Source: Prochlorococcaceae cyanobacterium jk18x22bins.40
GTDB taxonomy: Bacteria; Cyanobacteriota; Cyanobacteriia; PCC-6307; Cyanobiaceae
NCBI GenBank assembly: GCA_022826155.1
Contig: JAJDVL010000038.1
Location: 1 to 32,458, forward strand
Direction of reading: 5' to 3'
DNA length: 32,458 nucleotides
A program made the position numbers and the translations under genes. Of this stretch, positions 26,829-32,458 are shown one piece after another. Position 1 is the stretch's first letter; each line of letters opens with the position of its first letter. The notes below the pieces were generated by a model, which made no database searches, had not been told where the DNA came from, and worked only from the letters and a program-made list of their open reading frames with translations.

Positions 26829-28270
26829 TGGCGTCACCCACGGCGGTGATTCCGGTGGTCCTCTGTGGGGGCGTTGGCACCCGCCTCTGGCCCCTGTCCC
26901 GGTCCGCCTACCCCAAGCAGTTTCTGTCTCTTGTGGGCGGCCACACCATGCTCCAGCAGACCGTTCTGCGCTTGGCGGGGCTACCGGGACTGCAGCCGCC
27001 TCTGCTGGTTTGCAACCATGCCCATCGCTTCGTTGCCGCTGAGCAGATGCGGGCCGTTGACGTGGAGCCCGCCGCCATTCTGCTGGAGCCCGTGGGACGC
27101 AACACGGCGCCAGCGGTGGCCGTCGCCAGCCTCCAGGCCATGGCCATGGCGGCGGAGCAGGAGGATGCCCTGCTGCTGGTGTTGGCGGCCGACCACGCCG
27201 TTGCCCATGCCGACGCCTTCCGCGCCACCATTGGCCAGGCCGTTCCCGCCGCTCTGGGGGGACGGCTGGTGACCTTTGGCGTGACGCCCACAGCCCCGGA
27301 AACCGGCTACGGCTACATCGAAGCGGATTCCGGGACGGACGAGTTCGGCCTTCATCCCGTTCGCCGCTTTGTGGAAAAACCCAGCCGTGAGCGGGCTGAA
27401 GCTTTGCTGAACCAGGGGAGCTTCCATTGGAACAGCGGCATCTTTCTGTTCCGTGCCGGTGTGATGGCGAAGGAGTTGGAGCGCTGCGCGCCTGACGTGC
27501 TGCACGCCGCCCGGGCCTCCCTCCGGCAGGCCCACACGGATCTGGATTTCCTCCGTCTGGAGTCGGAGGCGTTTTGCCGTTGCCCCACGGTGTCCATTGA
27601 CGTGGCCGTGATGGAGCAGACCCGTTTGGGCAGCGTGGCTCCCCTCACGGCAGGCTGGAGTGACGTGGGCAACTGGAGCACCCTCTGGCACAACGGGGAT
27701 CACGACGAGCGGGGCAACACCGTCTGTGGACGGGTCCTCCACGAGGACGTGCGCAACTGCTACCTCCGCAGTGAGCACCGCCTGCTGGTGGGCCTGGGCC
27801 TTGAGGATCTGGTGGTGGTGGAAACCAACGACGCTGTGCTGGTGGCCCGACGGGATCAGACCCAGGCGGTGAAACAGGTGGTGGCCCGTCTTCAGGCTGC
27901 CGGGGCGCGGGAAGCCCAGGCGCACCAGCGCACCTACAGACCGTGGGGGCACTACGACACCGGGGTGGAAGGGGAGCGCTGGCAGGTGAAGAAAATCCAC
28001 GTGAAACCGGGCTGCGCCCTGTCGTTGCAGATGCACCACCACCGCGCTGAGCATTGGGTGGTGGTGCAGGGCACAGCCTCCGTGGAGAAGGACGGGAAGC
28101 CCCTGCTGGTCAGCGAAAACCAGAGTGTCTATATTCCCCTGGGCTGCCGTCATCGGCTCGGCAACCCGGGTCGCATTCCCCTGGAGATCATCGAAGTGCA
28201 GAGCGGACCCTACTTGGGGGAAGACGACATTGTCCGTTTTGAGGATCGCTATGGACGCACGTCAGGCTGA
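26828..28270 (+). CDS. manC: Mannose-1-phosphate guanylyltransferase / mannose-6-phosphate isomerase
   Basis: This bifunctional type II enzyme (480 aa) makes GDP-mannose from mannose-1-phosphate and usually also interconverts fructose-6-P and mannose-6-P. The N-terminal nucleotidyltransferase has VLCGGVGTRLWPLSR and YPKQF (residues 12-33) and FVEKP further on. The C-terminal cupin (about 375-470) has RPWGHYDTG, HHHRAEHWVVV and ENQSVYIP, matching the isomerase domain. ATG 26828 overlaps the rimM stop; the 3' end overlaps the next gene by 20 bases. With the UDP-glucuronate epimerase and ugd it supplies precursors for extracellular polysaccharide. Confidence 0.94.
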   Translation: MASPTAVIPVVLCGGVGTRLWPLSRSAYPKQFLSLVGGHTMLQQTVLRLAGLPGLQPPLLVCNHAHRFVAAEQMRAVDVEPAAILLEPVGRNTAPAVAVASLQAMAMAAEQEDALLLVLAADHAVAHADAFRATIGQAVPAALGGRLVTFGVTPTAPETGYGYIEADSGTDEFGLHPVRRFVEKPSRERAEALLNQGSFHWNSGIFLFRAGVMAKELERCAPDVLHAARASLRQAHTDLDFLRLESEAFCRCPTVSIDVAVMEQTRLGSVAPLTAGWSDVGNWSTLWHNGDHDERGNTVCGRVLHEDVRNCYLRSEHRLLVGLGLEDLVVVETNDAVLVARRDQTQAVKQVVARLQAAGAREAQAHQRTYRPWGHYDTGVEGERWQVKKIHVKPGCALSLQMHHHRAEHWVVVQGTASVEKDGKPLLVSENQSVYIPLGCRHRLGNPGRIPLEIIEVQSGPYLGEDDIVRFEDRYGRTSG

Positions 28271-29273
28271 GCCGGTGTTGGTGACGGGAGCCGCCGGTTT
28301 CATCGGCTTTCACCTGAGCCGGGCCCTGTTGGAGGCCCACGTGCCCGTGGTGGGCCTGGATAACTGCAACGCCTACTACTCCCCCCAACTCAAACGGGAC
28401 CGCCTGGCCCAACTGCAACCCTGGTCCCGGTTCCGGTTTGTGGAGATGGATCTGGCCCAGGGGGAAGATTGTGCGGCTCTCTTTGCCCGGACCCGCTTCC
28501 GGGCGGTGGTCCATCTGGCGGCCCAAGCCGGGGTGCGCTACTCCCTGGACAACCCCGCCGCCTACATCAACAGCAACCTGGTGGCCTTCGGACACGTGCT
28601 GGAGGGCTGTCGTCACCAGCAGACGCCCCACCTGGTTTACGCCAGCAGCAGTTCGGTCTACGGCGCCAACCGCAAGCTGCCCTTCGCCGAGTCGGACCCC
28701 GTGGATCACCCGGTGAGCCTCTACGGGGCCACCAAAAAAGCCAACGAGCTGATGGCCCACACCTACAGCCACCTTTTTGGGCTGCCCTGCACCGGCTTGC
28801 GCTTTTTCACGGTCTACGGCCCGTGGGGTCGCCCCGACATGGCCTATTGGACCTTCACCCGCAAAATCCTGGCGGGGGAGCCGCTACAGGTGTTTAACCA
28901 TGGCCGCATGGGGCGGGATTTCACCTACGTGGACGACGTGGTGGACAGCCTGATGCGCCTGTTGCCCCAACCACCCCAGCCCCGGCCCGTGGACGGGCAG
29001 CCCACGGCAGCCACCAGTCACGCCCCATGGCGTGTGTTCAACATCGGCAACCGGACACCGGTGCCCCTGCTGGAGTTCATCCGCCTGCTGGAGGAGATCC
29101 TGGGGCAGAAGGCCGCTGTGGAGTTCCTGCCCATGCAAGCCGGGGACGTGCAACAGACCCATGCCGACGTGTCCGCCCTCCAACAGGCGGTGGGCTTCCA
29201 CCCCCACACCAGCCTTCGGGATGGTGTGGAGCAGTTTGTGGGTTGGTATCGCGATTATCACAAAAAGCATTAG
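28251..29273 (+). CDS. UDP-glucuronate 4-epimerase family protein
   Basis: An extended SDR of 340 aa close to UDP-glucuronate 4-epimerases (GAE/LpsL/CapI type), which convert UDP-glucuronate to UDP-galacturonate. Motifs: VTGAAGFIGFHLSR (NAD binding), LDNCNAYYSPQLKRDRL (typical of this subgroup), ASSSSVYG, and YGATKKANE with the catalytic Tyr and Lys. ATG 28251 is chosen because conserved sequence begins at once; it overlaps manC by 20 bases, showing coupling. The frame is open further upstream inside manC. Substrate preference is inferred from subgroup motifs. Confidence 0.9.
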   Translation: MDARQAEPVLVTGAAGFIGFHLSRALLEAHVPVVGLDNCNAYYSPQLKRDRLAQLQPWSRFRFVEMDLAQGEDCAALFARTRFRAVVHLAAQAGVRYSLDNPAAYINSNLVAFGHVLEGCRHQQTPHLVYASSSSVYGANRKLPFAESDPVDHPVSLYGATKKANELMAHTYSHLFGLPCTGLRFFTVYGPWGRPDMAYWTFTRKILAGEPLQVFNHGRMGRDFTYVDDVVDSLMRLLPQPPQPRPVDGQPTAATSHAPWRVFNIGNRTPVPLLEFIRLLEEILGQKAAVEFLPMQAGDVQQTHADVSALQQAVGFHPHTSLRDGVEQFVGWYRDYHKKH

Positions 29274-29294
29274 CACAAGCATCGAGCAGGGCCT

Positions 29295-29579
29295 TCACCA
29301 CAGCCACCACAGCAGGTGAGTCGTTCCTTGTACCTCAAGTGCTGGCACTGGGTGAGGATAGTCTGCCGCGTCAGATGGAGAGGGACGGACAATCTGAATC
29401 AACCCAATCGCAGCAAGCACCCCCAGAGACCCGATTACCCAAAGGGTTTGATGGCGAATATCTTGCCGGACACTCTGACTGAGGCGCTCCAGGCTACGCT
29501 CAATCCGCTCCAGAGTCCTGTCTGTATGGCTTTGCTGGTTCTCCAGCACTGCCAGCCGTGTCTCGGTGGGTTGGGTCAT
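29295..29579 (-). CDS. Small coiled-coil, one-pass membrane protein
   Basis: A 94-aa protein of unknown function. Residues 5-42 form a charged amphipathic helix with heptad character (RLAVLENQQSHTDRTLERIE), then one transmembrane segment (LWVIGSLGVLAAIGLIQIV, about 46-64) and a short Pro/Asp-rich tail. The order coil-then-membrane is the reverse of the proteins at 14 kb and 31 kb. ATG 29579 has no clear ribosome binding site. It runs convergent to the UDP-glucuronate epimerase, with 21 bases between stops. Moderately sure it is a gene, because the two-part architecture is unlikely by chance. Confidence 0.6.
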   Translation of the reverse strand: MTQPTETRLAVLENQQSHTDRTLERIERSLERLSQSVRQDIRHQTLWVIGSLGVLAAIGLIQIVRPSPSDAADYPHPVPALEVQGTTHLLWWLW

Positions 29580-29649
29580 GGCTACTGGAGGGAGGCTGTC
29601 CCTAGTCTACCCTGGAAAGGGGTGGGCAAGCCTTCACTCCGGCAGCCCC

Positions 29650-30918
29650 TCAACTCAGCCAACGTCCATCCCGCAGGATCCGCAGCCGCTGAGGCGTGGA
29701 GAGGAGGGCTTGCCAGCTTGACGCCTCGGTGAGAATCAGGTCCGCAGGGCAGCCATGGCGTAAAACCCCGTCCCAGGCCAAGCCCAGCACTTGCGCCGGT
29801 GCGCTGGTGAAGGGGGTCAGCCCCCGCAGATCCCAGGGATGCAGATGGGTGACGGGGACAGCGAAGCGCCAGAGTTCCACCGGATCGAAGTTGCCGCCGG
29901 GGAACCAGGGATCGGCCACGTTGTCTCCGCCGATGGCCACGGTCACGCCCCCTTCCTGGAGTTCATGGATGGGCGCCAACCCCCGCAGCCGTGGTGTGCG
30001 CCTTTCGCTGGAGCGGCCCTGGAGCCACAGGTTGGTGGTGGGGAGGCTCACCAGGGGGACGTGCAACGTCGCCAGACGCTCAGCCGTGCGGCGCACCTGT
30101 TCAGGGGGCTGTTGCGCCAGGCTGCAGCCATGGGAGACGGTGACGGATACGGGCAGGGGCTCCTGCTCCAGCAGGTCCAGGAGCCCCTCCAGACAGCGGC
30201 TACGGGGATCGCAAGTTTCATCCAGGTGCAGGTCCACCATGCAGCCCTGCTCAGCCGCCAGGCGCAGCATCCCCGCCAGCCGCTCTCGCCATGGGCTCCC
30301 CTGGGTGTTGTGGTGGGCCAGCGCGCCCCCCAGCCCCCCACCCAAACGGGCCAACTGCCGGGCCAGGCGGACACCGGCGGCGGTGCTCCAGAACTCCAGC
30401 GGGGCCAGGGCAACGGCTTGAAGTTGGAGGCGATCCGACCAGGCGTCCCATGTATGGGTCACCGCCTCCCACGTGGCCTGGGAGCCGGCCCTGCCCCCCA
30501 GATCCAGGTGGCTGCGCAGGGCGCGGTAGCCATGACGCCAGGCTGTTTGCAACGCCCGATTGATGCGGTCCGTAACGGCTGCAACGGAGCGATCCTGGTG
30601 TTCCCGGAAATTGGCCTCCATGGCGCCGGCCATGGCGCCGGAGGGATTGGGGAACCGGGACCAGGTGAAGGCCTTGTCCAGATGGCAGTGGGGCTCTACG
30701 GCGGCGGGCAGGGCCAAGGGGAGGCGGGATCCCCCTATCCGGATCAGGGGTTCAATCCTGGTAACGGTTGCCCCGTCGATGGCGATGGCCAGATTGACGA
30801 GGCCGTCCCCATCGGGGGCCAGGCCACGGCAACAGCCAGGGGCGAGGAGGGCCAGGGGCCAGCGAATGTGCAGCGTTTGGGGAGGGGCCAGGGTGTCTTG
30901 GCGAGGCTGGAAATCCAT
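29650..30918 (-). CDS. Cytosine-deaminase-like amidohydrolase
   Basis: A metal-dependent amidohydrolase of 422 aa in the CodA-like group, which deaminates cytosine or related ring compounds. Metal ligands are visible: HxH in EPHCHLDK (His77 and His79 from this start), His in DLHLDE, His in VSHGCSL, and Asp in IGGDNVADPW. The C-terminal small beta domain (HGCPADLILTEA) is intact. I chose ATG 30918 because AGGGGG lies 5 bases upstream; ATG 30939 and an open frame to 31005 are less likely. The first 81 codons and the upstream region are duplicated at 31.64-32.08 kb. The substrate cannot be told from sequence. Confidence 0.85.
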   Translation of the reverse strand: MDFQPRQDTLAPPQTLHIRWPLALLAPGCCRGLAPDGDGLVNLAIAIDGATVTRIEPLIRIGGSRLPLALPAAVEPHCHLDKAFTWSRFPNPSGAMAGAMEANFREHQDRSVAAVTDRINRALQTAWRHGYRALRSHLDLGGRAGSQATWEAVTHTWDAWSDRLQLQAVALAPLEFWSTAAGVRLARQLARLGGGLGGALAHHNTQGSPWRERLAGMLRLAAEQGCMVDLHLDETCDPRSRCLEGLLDLLEQEPLPVSVTVSHGCSLAQQPPEQVRRTAERLATLHVPLVSLPTTNLWLQGRSSERRTPRLRGLAPIHELQEGGVTVAIGGDNVADPWFPGGNFDPVELWRFAVPVTHLHPWDLRGLTPFTSAPAQVLGLAWDGVLRHGCPADLILTEASSWQALLSTPQRLRILRDGRWLS

Positions 30919-31077
30919 TGTCCCCCTGGTCCATGGCATGGCGAAGCCCGGTTCCGGATCAGGGCAGGACAGACGAGGGATGACGCAAGTGATCAGCGCT
31001 ACCACTTAACGGTGCAATCCATGCATGGTAACGACCATGAACATTCAATGAAGTGGCACAAAATGGTAAAAAACCTG

Positions 31078-31094
31078 CATGGCGTCACGCCATG
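31078..31094. promoter_or_regulatory. Palindrome in the divergent spacer, copy 1
   Basis: CATGGCG-TCA-CGCCATG is a perfect 7-bp inverted repeat with a 3-base centre. It lies 28 bases before ATG 31122 in an AT-richer spacer shared by the amidohydrolase and the small membrane genes. It could be an operator or a short hairpin. It is unchanged in the second copy. Confidence 0.5.
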
Positions 31095-31121
31095 GTGTAC
31101 TGGCCTCACCTTCTGTTGACG

Positions 31122-31310
31122 ATGCCCATACCCCTTTGGATGCCAGTGATGACCGGCGCTACTGCCGCGATGGTCGCTATGGGCATGATCGGCCTGATCT
31201 GGCTGCGTCAGGACATGAACGCCCGTTTTGACAGGCTAGAGGCAGACATGAAAGAGCTAAGGGACTCGATAATGAAGGTCCTGGCCCGTAATTCTGTTAC
31301 AGCGCCATAA
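31122..31310 (+). CDS. Small one-pass membrane/coiled-coil protein A, copy 1
   Basis: A 62-aa protein with a short N terminus, one transmembrane helix (about residues 8-28, TGATAAMVAMGMIGLIWL) and a charged coiled coil (RQDMNARFDRLEADMKELRD), ending LARNSVTAP. No family is recognised. I chose ATG 31122: a longer frame from GTG 31053 exists, but in the duplicate that extension is broken by TAG while everything from this ATG is kept. TTG 31116 is an alternative. Protein B, 34 bases downstream, shares the C-terminal pattern DMKELR...LARxSxTAP, so A and B are paralogues. Confidence 0.65.
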   Translation: MPIPLWMPVMTGATAAMVAMGMIGLIWLRQDMNARFDRLEADMKELRDSIMKVLARNSVTAP

Positions 31311-31344
31311 CAACAACCCCGTCACCACGGTCTGAACTGTTGCC

Positions 31345-31632
31345 ATGACTACTTTTCTGACTGCTCTCACCCAATGGCTACCCCAGGCCGCTCCTGTTGG
31401 CGTCATGGGTTTGCTTATCTGGTGGCGGATGAATCAGATGGAGAAGCAAATGGACCGGATGGAAAGCCATTGGAAGGATCAGATGGACCGGATGGAAAGC
31501 CATTGGAGGGATCAGATGGACCGGATGGAAACCGGGCTGGTCAAGATGGACAACCATTTCCGTGAGGATATGAAAGAGCTACGGGGGGTGTTGGTTCAAG
31601 CCCTGGCCCGTGATTCCATTACAGCACCGTGA
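31345..31632 (+). CDS. Small one-pass membrane/coiled-coil protein B, copy 1
   Basis: A 95-aa protein: N-terminal helix, transmembrane segment (about 13-28, PQAAPVGVMGLLIWW), then a coiled coil built of 11-residue repeats QMDRMESHWKD, QMDRMESHWRD, QMDRMETGLVK, and a C-terminal EDMKELRGVLVQALARDSITAP-like end shared with protein A. ATG 31345 matches the shared start of the second copy, where it is GTG. Function unknown; an N-in anchor with the coil outside or inside the membrane cannot be decided. Together with A it makes a two-gene unit that has been duplicated. Confidence 0.7.
   Translation: MTTFLTALTQWLPQAAPVGVMGLLIWWRMNQMEKQMDRMESHWKDQMDRMESHWRDQMDRMETGLVKMDNHFREDMKELRGVLVQALARDSITAP
31447..31535 (+). 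repeat. 33-bp hendecad repeats in protein B
   Basis: Units at 31447-31479, 31480-31512 and a partial third at 31513-31535. The first two differ by only a few bases, indicating recent duplication in frame. Each encodes one 11-residue coiled-coil turn. Confidence 0.85.
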
Positions 31633-31639
31633 CAACCAC

Positions 31640-31882
31640 GTCCAGATGGCAATGGGGCTCCGGCGGCGGGCAGGGCCAAGGGGAGGCGGGATCCCCCGAT
31701 CCGGGGCAGGGGTTCAATTCTGGAGACGGTTGCCCCGTCGATGGTGATGGCCAGATTGACGAGGCCGTCCCCATCGGGGGCCAGGCCAGGGCAAGGGCCA
31801 GGGGCGAGGAGGGCGAGAGGGGCCAGCGAATCTGCAGCGTTTGGGGAGGGGCCAGGGTGTCTTGGCGGGGCTGGAAATCCAT
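31640..31882 (-). pseudogene. Duplicated 5' fragment of the amidohydrolase
   Basis: This copies codons 1 to about 81 of the amidohydrolase at 29650-30918, including the ATG (31882), its G-rich ribosome binding site and the segment down to PHCHLD. The copy has a frameshift after IRWPL and stops at the repeat junction, so no enzyme can be made. The copied promoter could still drive antisense transcription toward the neighbouring gene B. Confidence 0.85.
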
Positions 31883-32085
31883 TGTCCCCCTGGTCCATGG
31901 CATGGCGAACTCCGGTTCCGGATCAGGGCAGGACAGACGAGGGATGACGCAAGTGATCACCGCTGCCACTTAACGGTGCAATCCATGCATGATAACGACC
32001 ATGAACATTCGATGAAGTGGCACAAAACGGTAAAAAACCTGCATGGCGTCACGCCATGGTGTATTAGCCTCACCTTCTGTTGACG
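31883..32085. other. Duplicated divergent spacer
   Basis: Second copy of the amidohydrolase/gene A spacer (copy 1 at 30919-31121). Together with the pseudogene fragment before it, this makes a stretch of about 450 bases without an intact gene. It is AT-richer than its surroundings and holds the palindrome at 32042-32058. No other element is recognised. Confidence 0.7.
32042..32058. promoter_or_regulatory. Palindrome in the divergent spacer, copy 2
   Basis: Same CATGGCG-TCA-CGCCATG sequence as at 31078, 28 bases before ATG 32086. It is unchanged although nearby bases differ (TAC versus TAT soon after). Confidence 0.5.
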
Positions 32086-32316
32086 ATGCCCATTCCTCTT
32101 TGGATGCCAGTGATGACCGGTGCTACTGCCGCGATGGTCGCTATGGGCATGATCGGCCTGATCTGGTTGCGTCAGGACATGAACGCTCTGCGCCAGGACA
32201 TGAACACTCTGCGTCAGGACATGAACGCCCGTTTTGACAAGCTGGAGGCAGATATGAAAGAGCTAAGGGACTCGATAATGAAGGTCCTGGTCCGTGATTC
32301 CGTTACAGCGCCATAA
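32086..32316 (+). CDS. Small one-pass membrane/coiled-coil protein A, copy 2
   Basis: A 76-aa version of protein A. The membrane helix is identical to copy 1. The coil is longer by exactly two heptads (LRQDMNA, LRQDMNT) inserted before the shared RQDMNARFDKLEADMKELRD part, and the end reads LVRDSVTAP. The expansion is a 42-bp in-frame insertion made of 21-bp repeats at 32167-32229. Function unknown; the copies appear to be kept open. Confidence 0.65.
   Translation: MPIPLWMPVMTGATAAMVAMGMIGLIWLRQDMNALRQDMNTLRQDMNARFDKLEADMKELRDSIMKVLVRDSVTAP
32167..32229 (+). repeat. 21-bp heptad repeats in protein A copy 2
   Basis: Three 21-bp units (32167-32187, 32188-32208, 32209-32229), each encoding LRQDMNx, where copy 1 has a single unit at 31203-31223. 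Unit length equals one coiled-coil heptad. Confidence 0.9.
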
Positions 32317-32350
32317 CAACAATCCCGTCACCACCGTCTGAACTGTTGCC

Positions 32351-32458
32351 GTGACTACTTTTCTGACTGCTCTCACCCAATGGCTACCCCAGGCCGCTCC
32401 TGTTGTCGTCATGGGTTTGCTTCTCTGGTGGCGGACGAGACCGTCCCCATCGGGGGCC
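32351..32458 (+). CDS. Protein B copy 2, 3' end altered and cut by the window edge
   Basis: Starts with GTG instead of ATG and keeps the N-terminal helix and membrane segment (PQAAPVVVMGLLLWW). After WWR the sequence leaves the protein B pattern and continues into 25 bases of amidohydrolase-fragment sequence. The coil and the LARDSITAP end are therefore missing, at least within the window. It is probably a truncated, non-equivalent copy; what follows is unseen. Confidence 0.5.
   Translation, partial: MTTFLTALTQWLPQAAPVVVMGLLLWWRTRPSPSGA
32434..32458. repeat. Start of a third partial repeat unit
   Basis: These 25 bases match 30796-30820 and 31758-31782 (inside the amidohydrolase 5' region) with one difference. 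The joint falls at GACGA, similar on both sides, suggesting recombination at microhomology. Confidence 0.75.

Larger units (their letters stand above)
30676..31639. repeat. Tandem unit 1 (about 0.96 kb)
   Basis: First copy of a direct repeat. It covers the 5' 81 codons of the amidohydrolase (minus strand), the divergent spacer, and the two membrane/coiled-coil genes at 31122 and 31345. The second copy starts at 31640, an offset of 964 bases that holds for the amidohydrolase ATG (30918/31882), the spacer palindrome (31078/32042) and the first small gene (31122/32086). Confidence 0.9.
31640..32433. repeat. Tandem unit 2, with a truncated end
   Basis: Second copy of the unit beginning at 30676. 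It is highly similar throughout, with scattered substitutions, small indels in the amidohydrolase fragment, and a 42-bp insertion in gene A. It ends inside gene B, right after the membrane segment, where the next partial unit begins at 32434. Confidence 0.9.

Noticed and set aside
31053..31121. Longer start of gene A at GTG 31053
   Set aside because: The equivalent frame in copy 2 is interrupted by TAG, while sequence from ATG 31122/32086 is kept in both copies.

Overview
The window comes from an oxygenic phototroph, most likely a high-GC cyanobacterium of the Synechococcus/Cyanobium group. The direct evidence is a magnesium-chelatase ChlD gene, a plastocyanin gene with all four copper ligands, and chlorophyll/heme and glycogen genes. 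From memory, the order glgB-hemE-epimerase-petE-clpB and a HAD gene next to recA recall picocyanobacterial gene order. The decayed genes, small coiled-coil membrane proteins and local duplication would suit a reduced or host-associated lineage such as a sponge symbiont, but that is inference only.

Left part (1-8.6 kb): chlD and ugd run forward. A convergent two-gene Mla/Mce lipid-transport operon (ATPase, then substrate-binding protein) follows; ugd reads 58 bases into it. Next come a membrane-anchored YvcK/CofD-like protein, a secreted PQQ-type sugar dehydrogenase on the minus strand, and a metallophosphoesterase pseudogene with a frameshift and two internal deletions.

Middle part (8.6-21.9 kb): a very large gene fuses a DEDD exonuclease, a RecQ helicase and a UvrD/Rep helicase in one chain; its start is problematic. 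It is followed by a coiled-coil membrane protein with 33-bp repeats, a HAD-like hydrolase, recA with a LexA-box candidate, clpB, plastocyanin, an SDR epimerase and hemE.

Right part (21.9-31 kb): glgB (with an AT-rich island), a CocE-type hydrolase, a small secreted protein, rimM-manC-UDP-glucuronate epimerase, a short coiled-coil membrane protein and a cytosine-deaminase-like amidohydrolase. Ugd, the UDP-glucuronate epimerase and ManC together supply UDP-glucuronate, UDP-galacturonate and GDP-mannose, which points to acidic surface polysaccharide.

Right edge (30.7-32.46 kb): a tandem duplication of about 0.96 kb. Each unit carries the first ~80 codons of the amidohydrolase (minus strand), a shared spacer with a perfect palindrome, and two small one-pass membrane/coiled-coil genes. 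The copies differ by whole coiled-coil repeats, and a third partial unit starts at the window end. This array, with the related proteins at 14 kb and 29.4 kb, and the exonuclease-RecQ-UvrD fusion are the most interesting items here.
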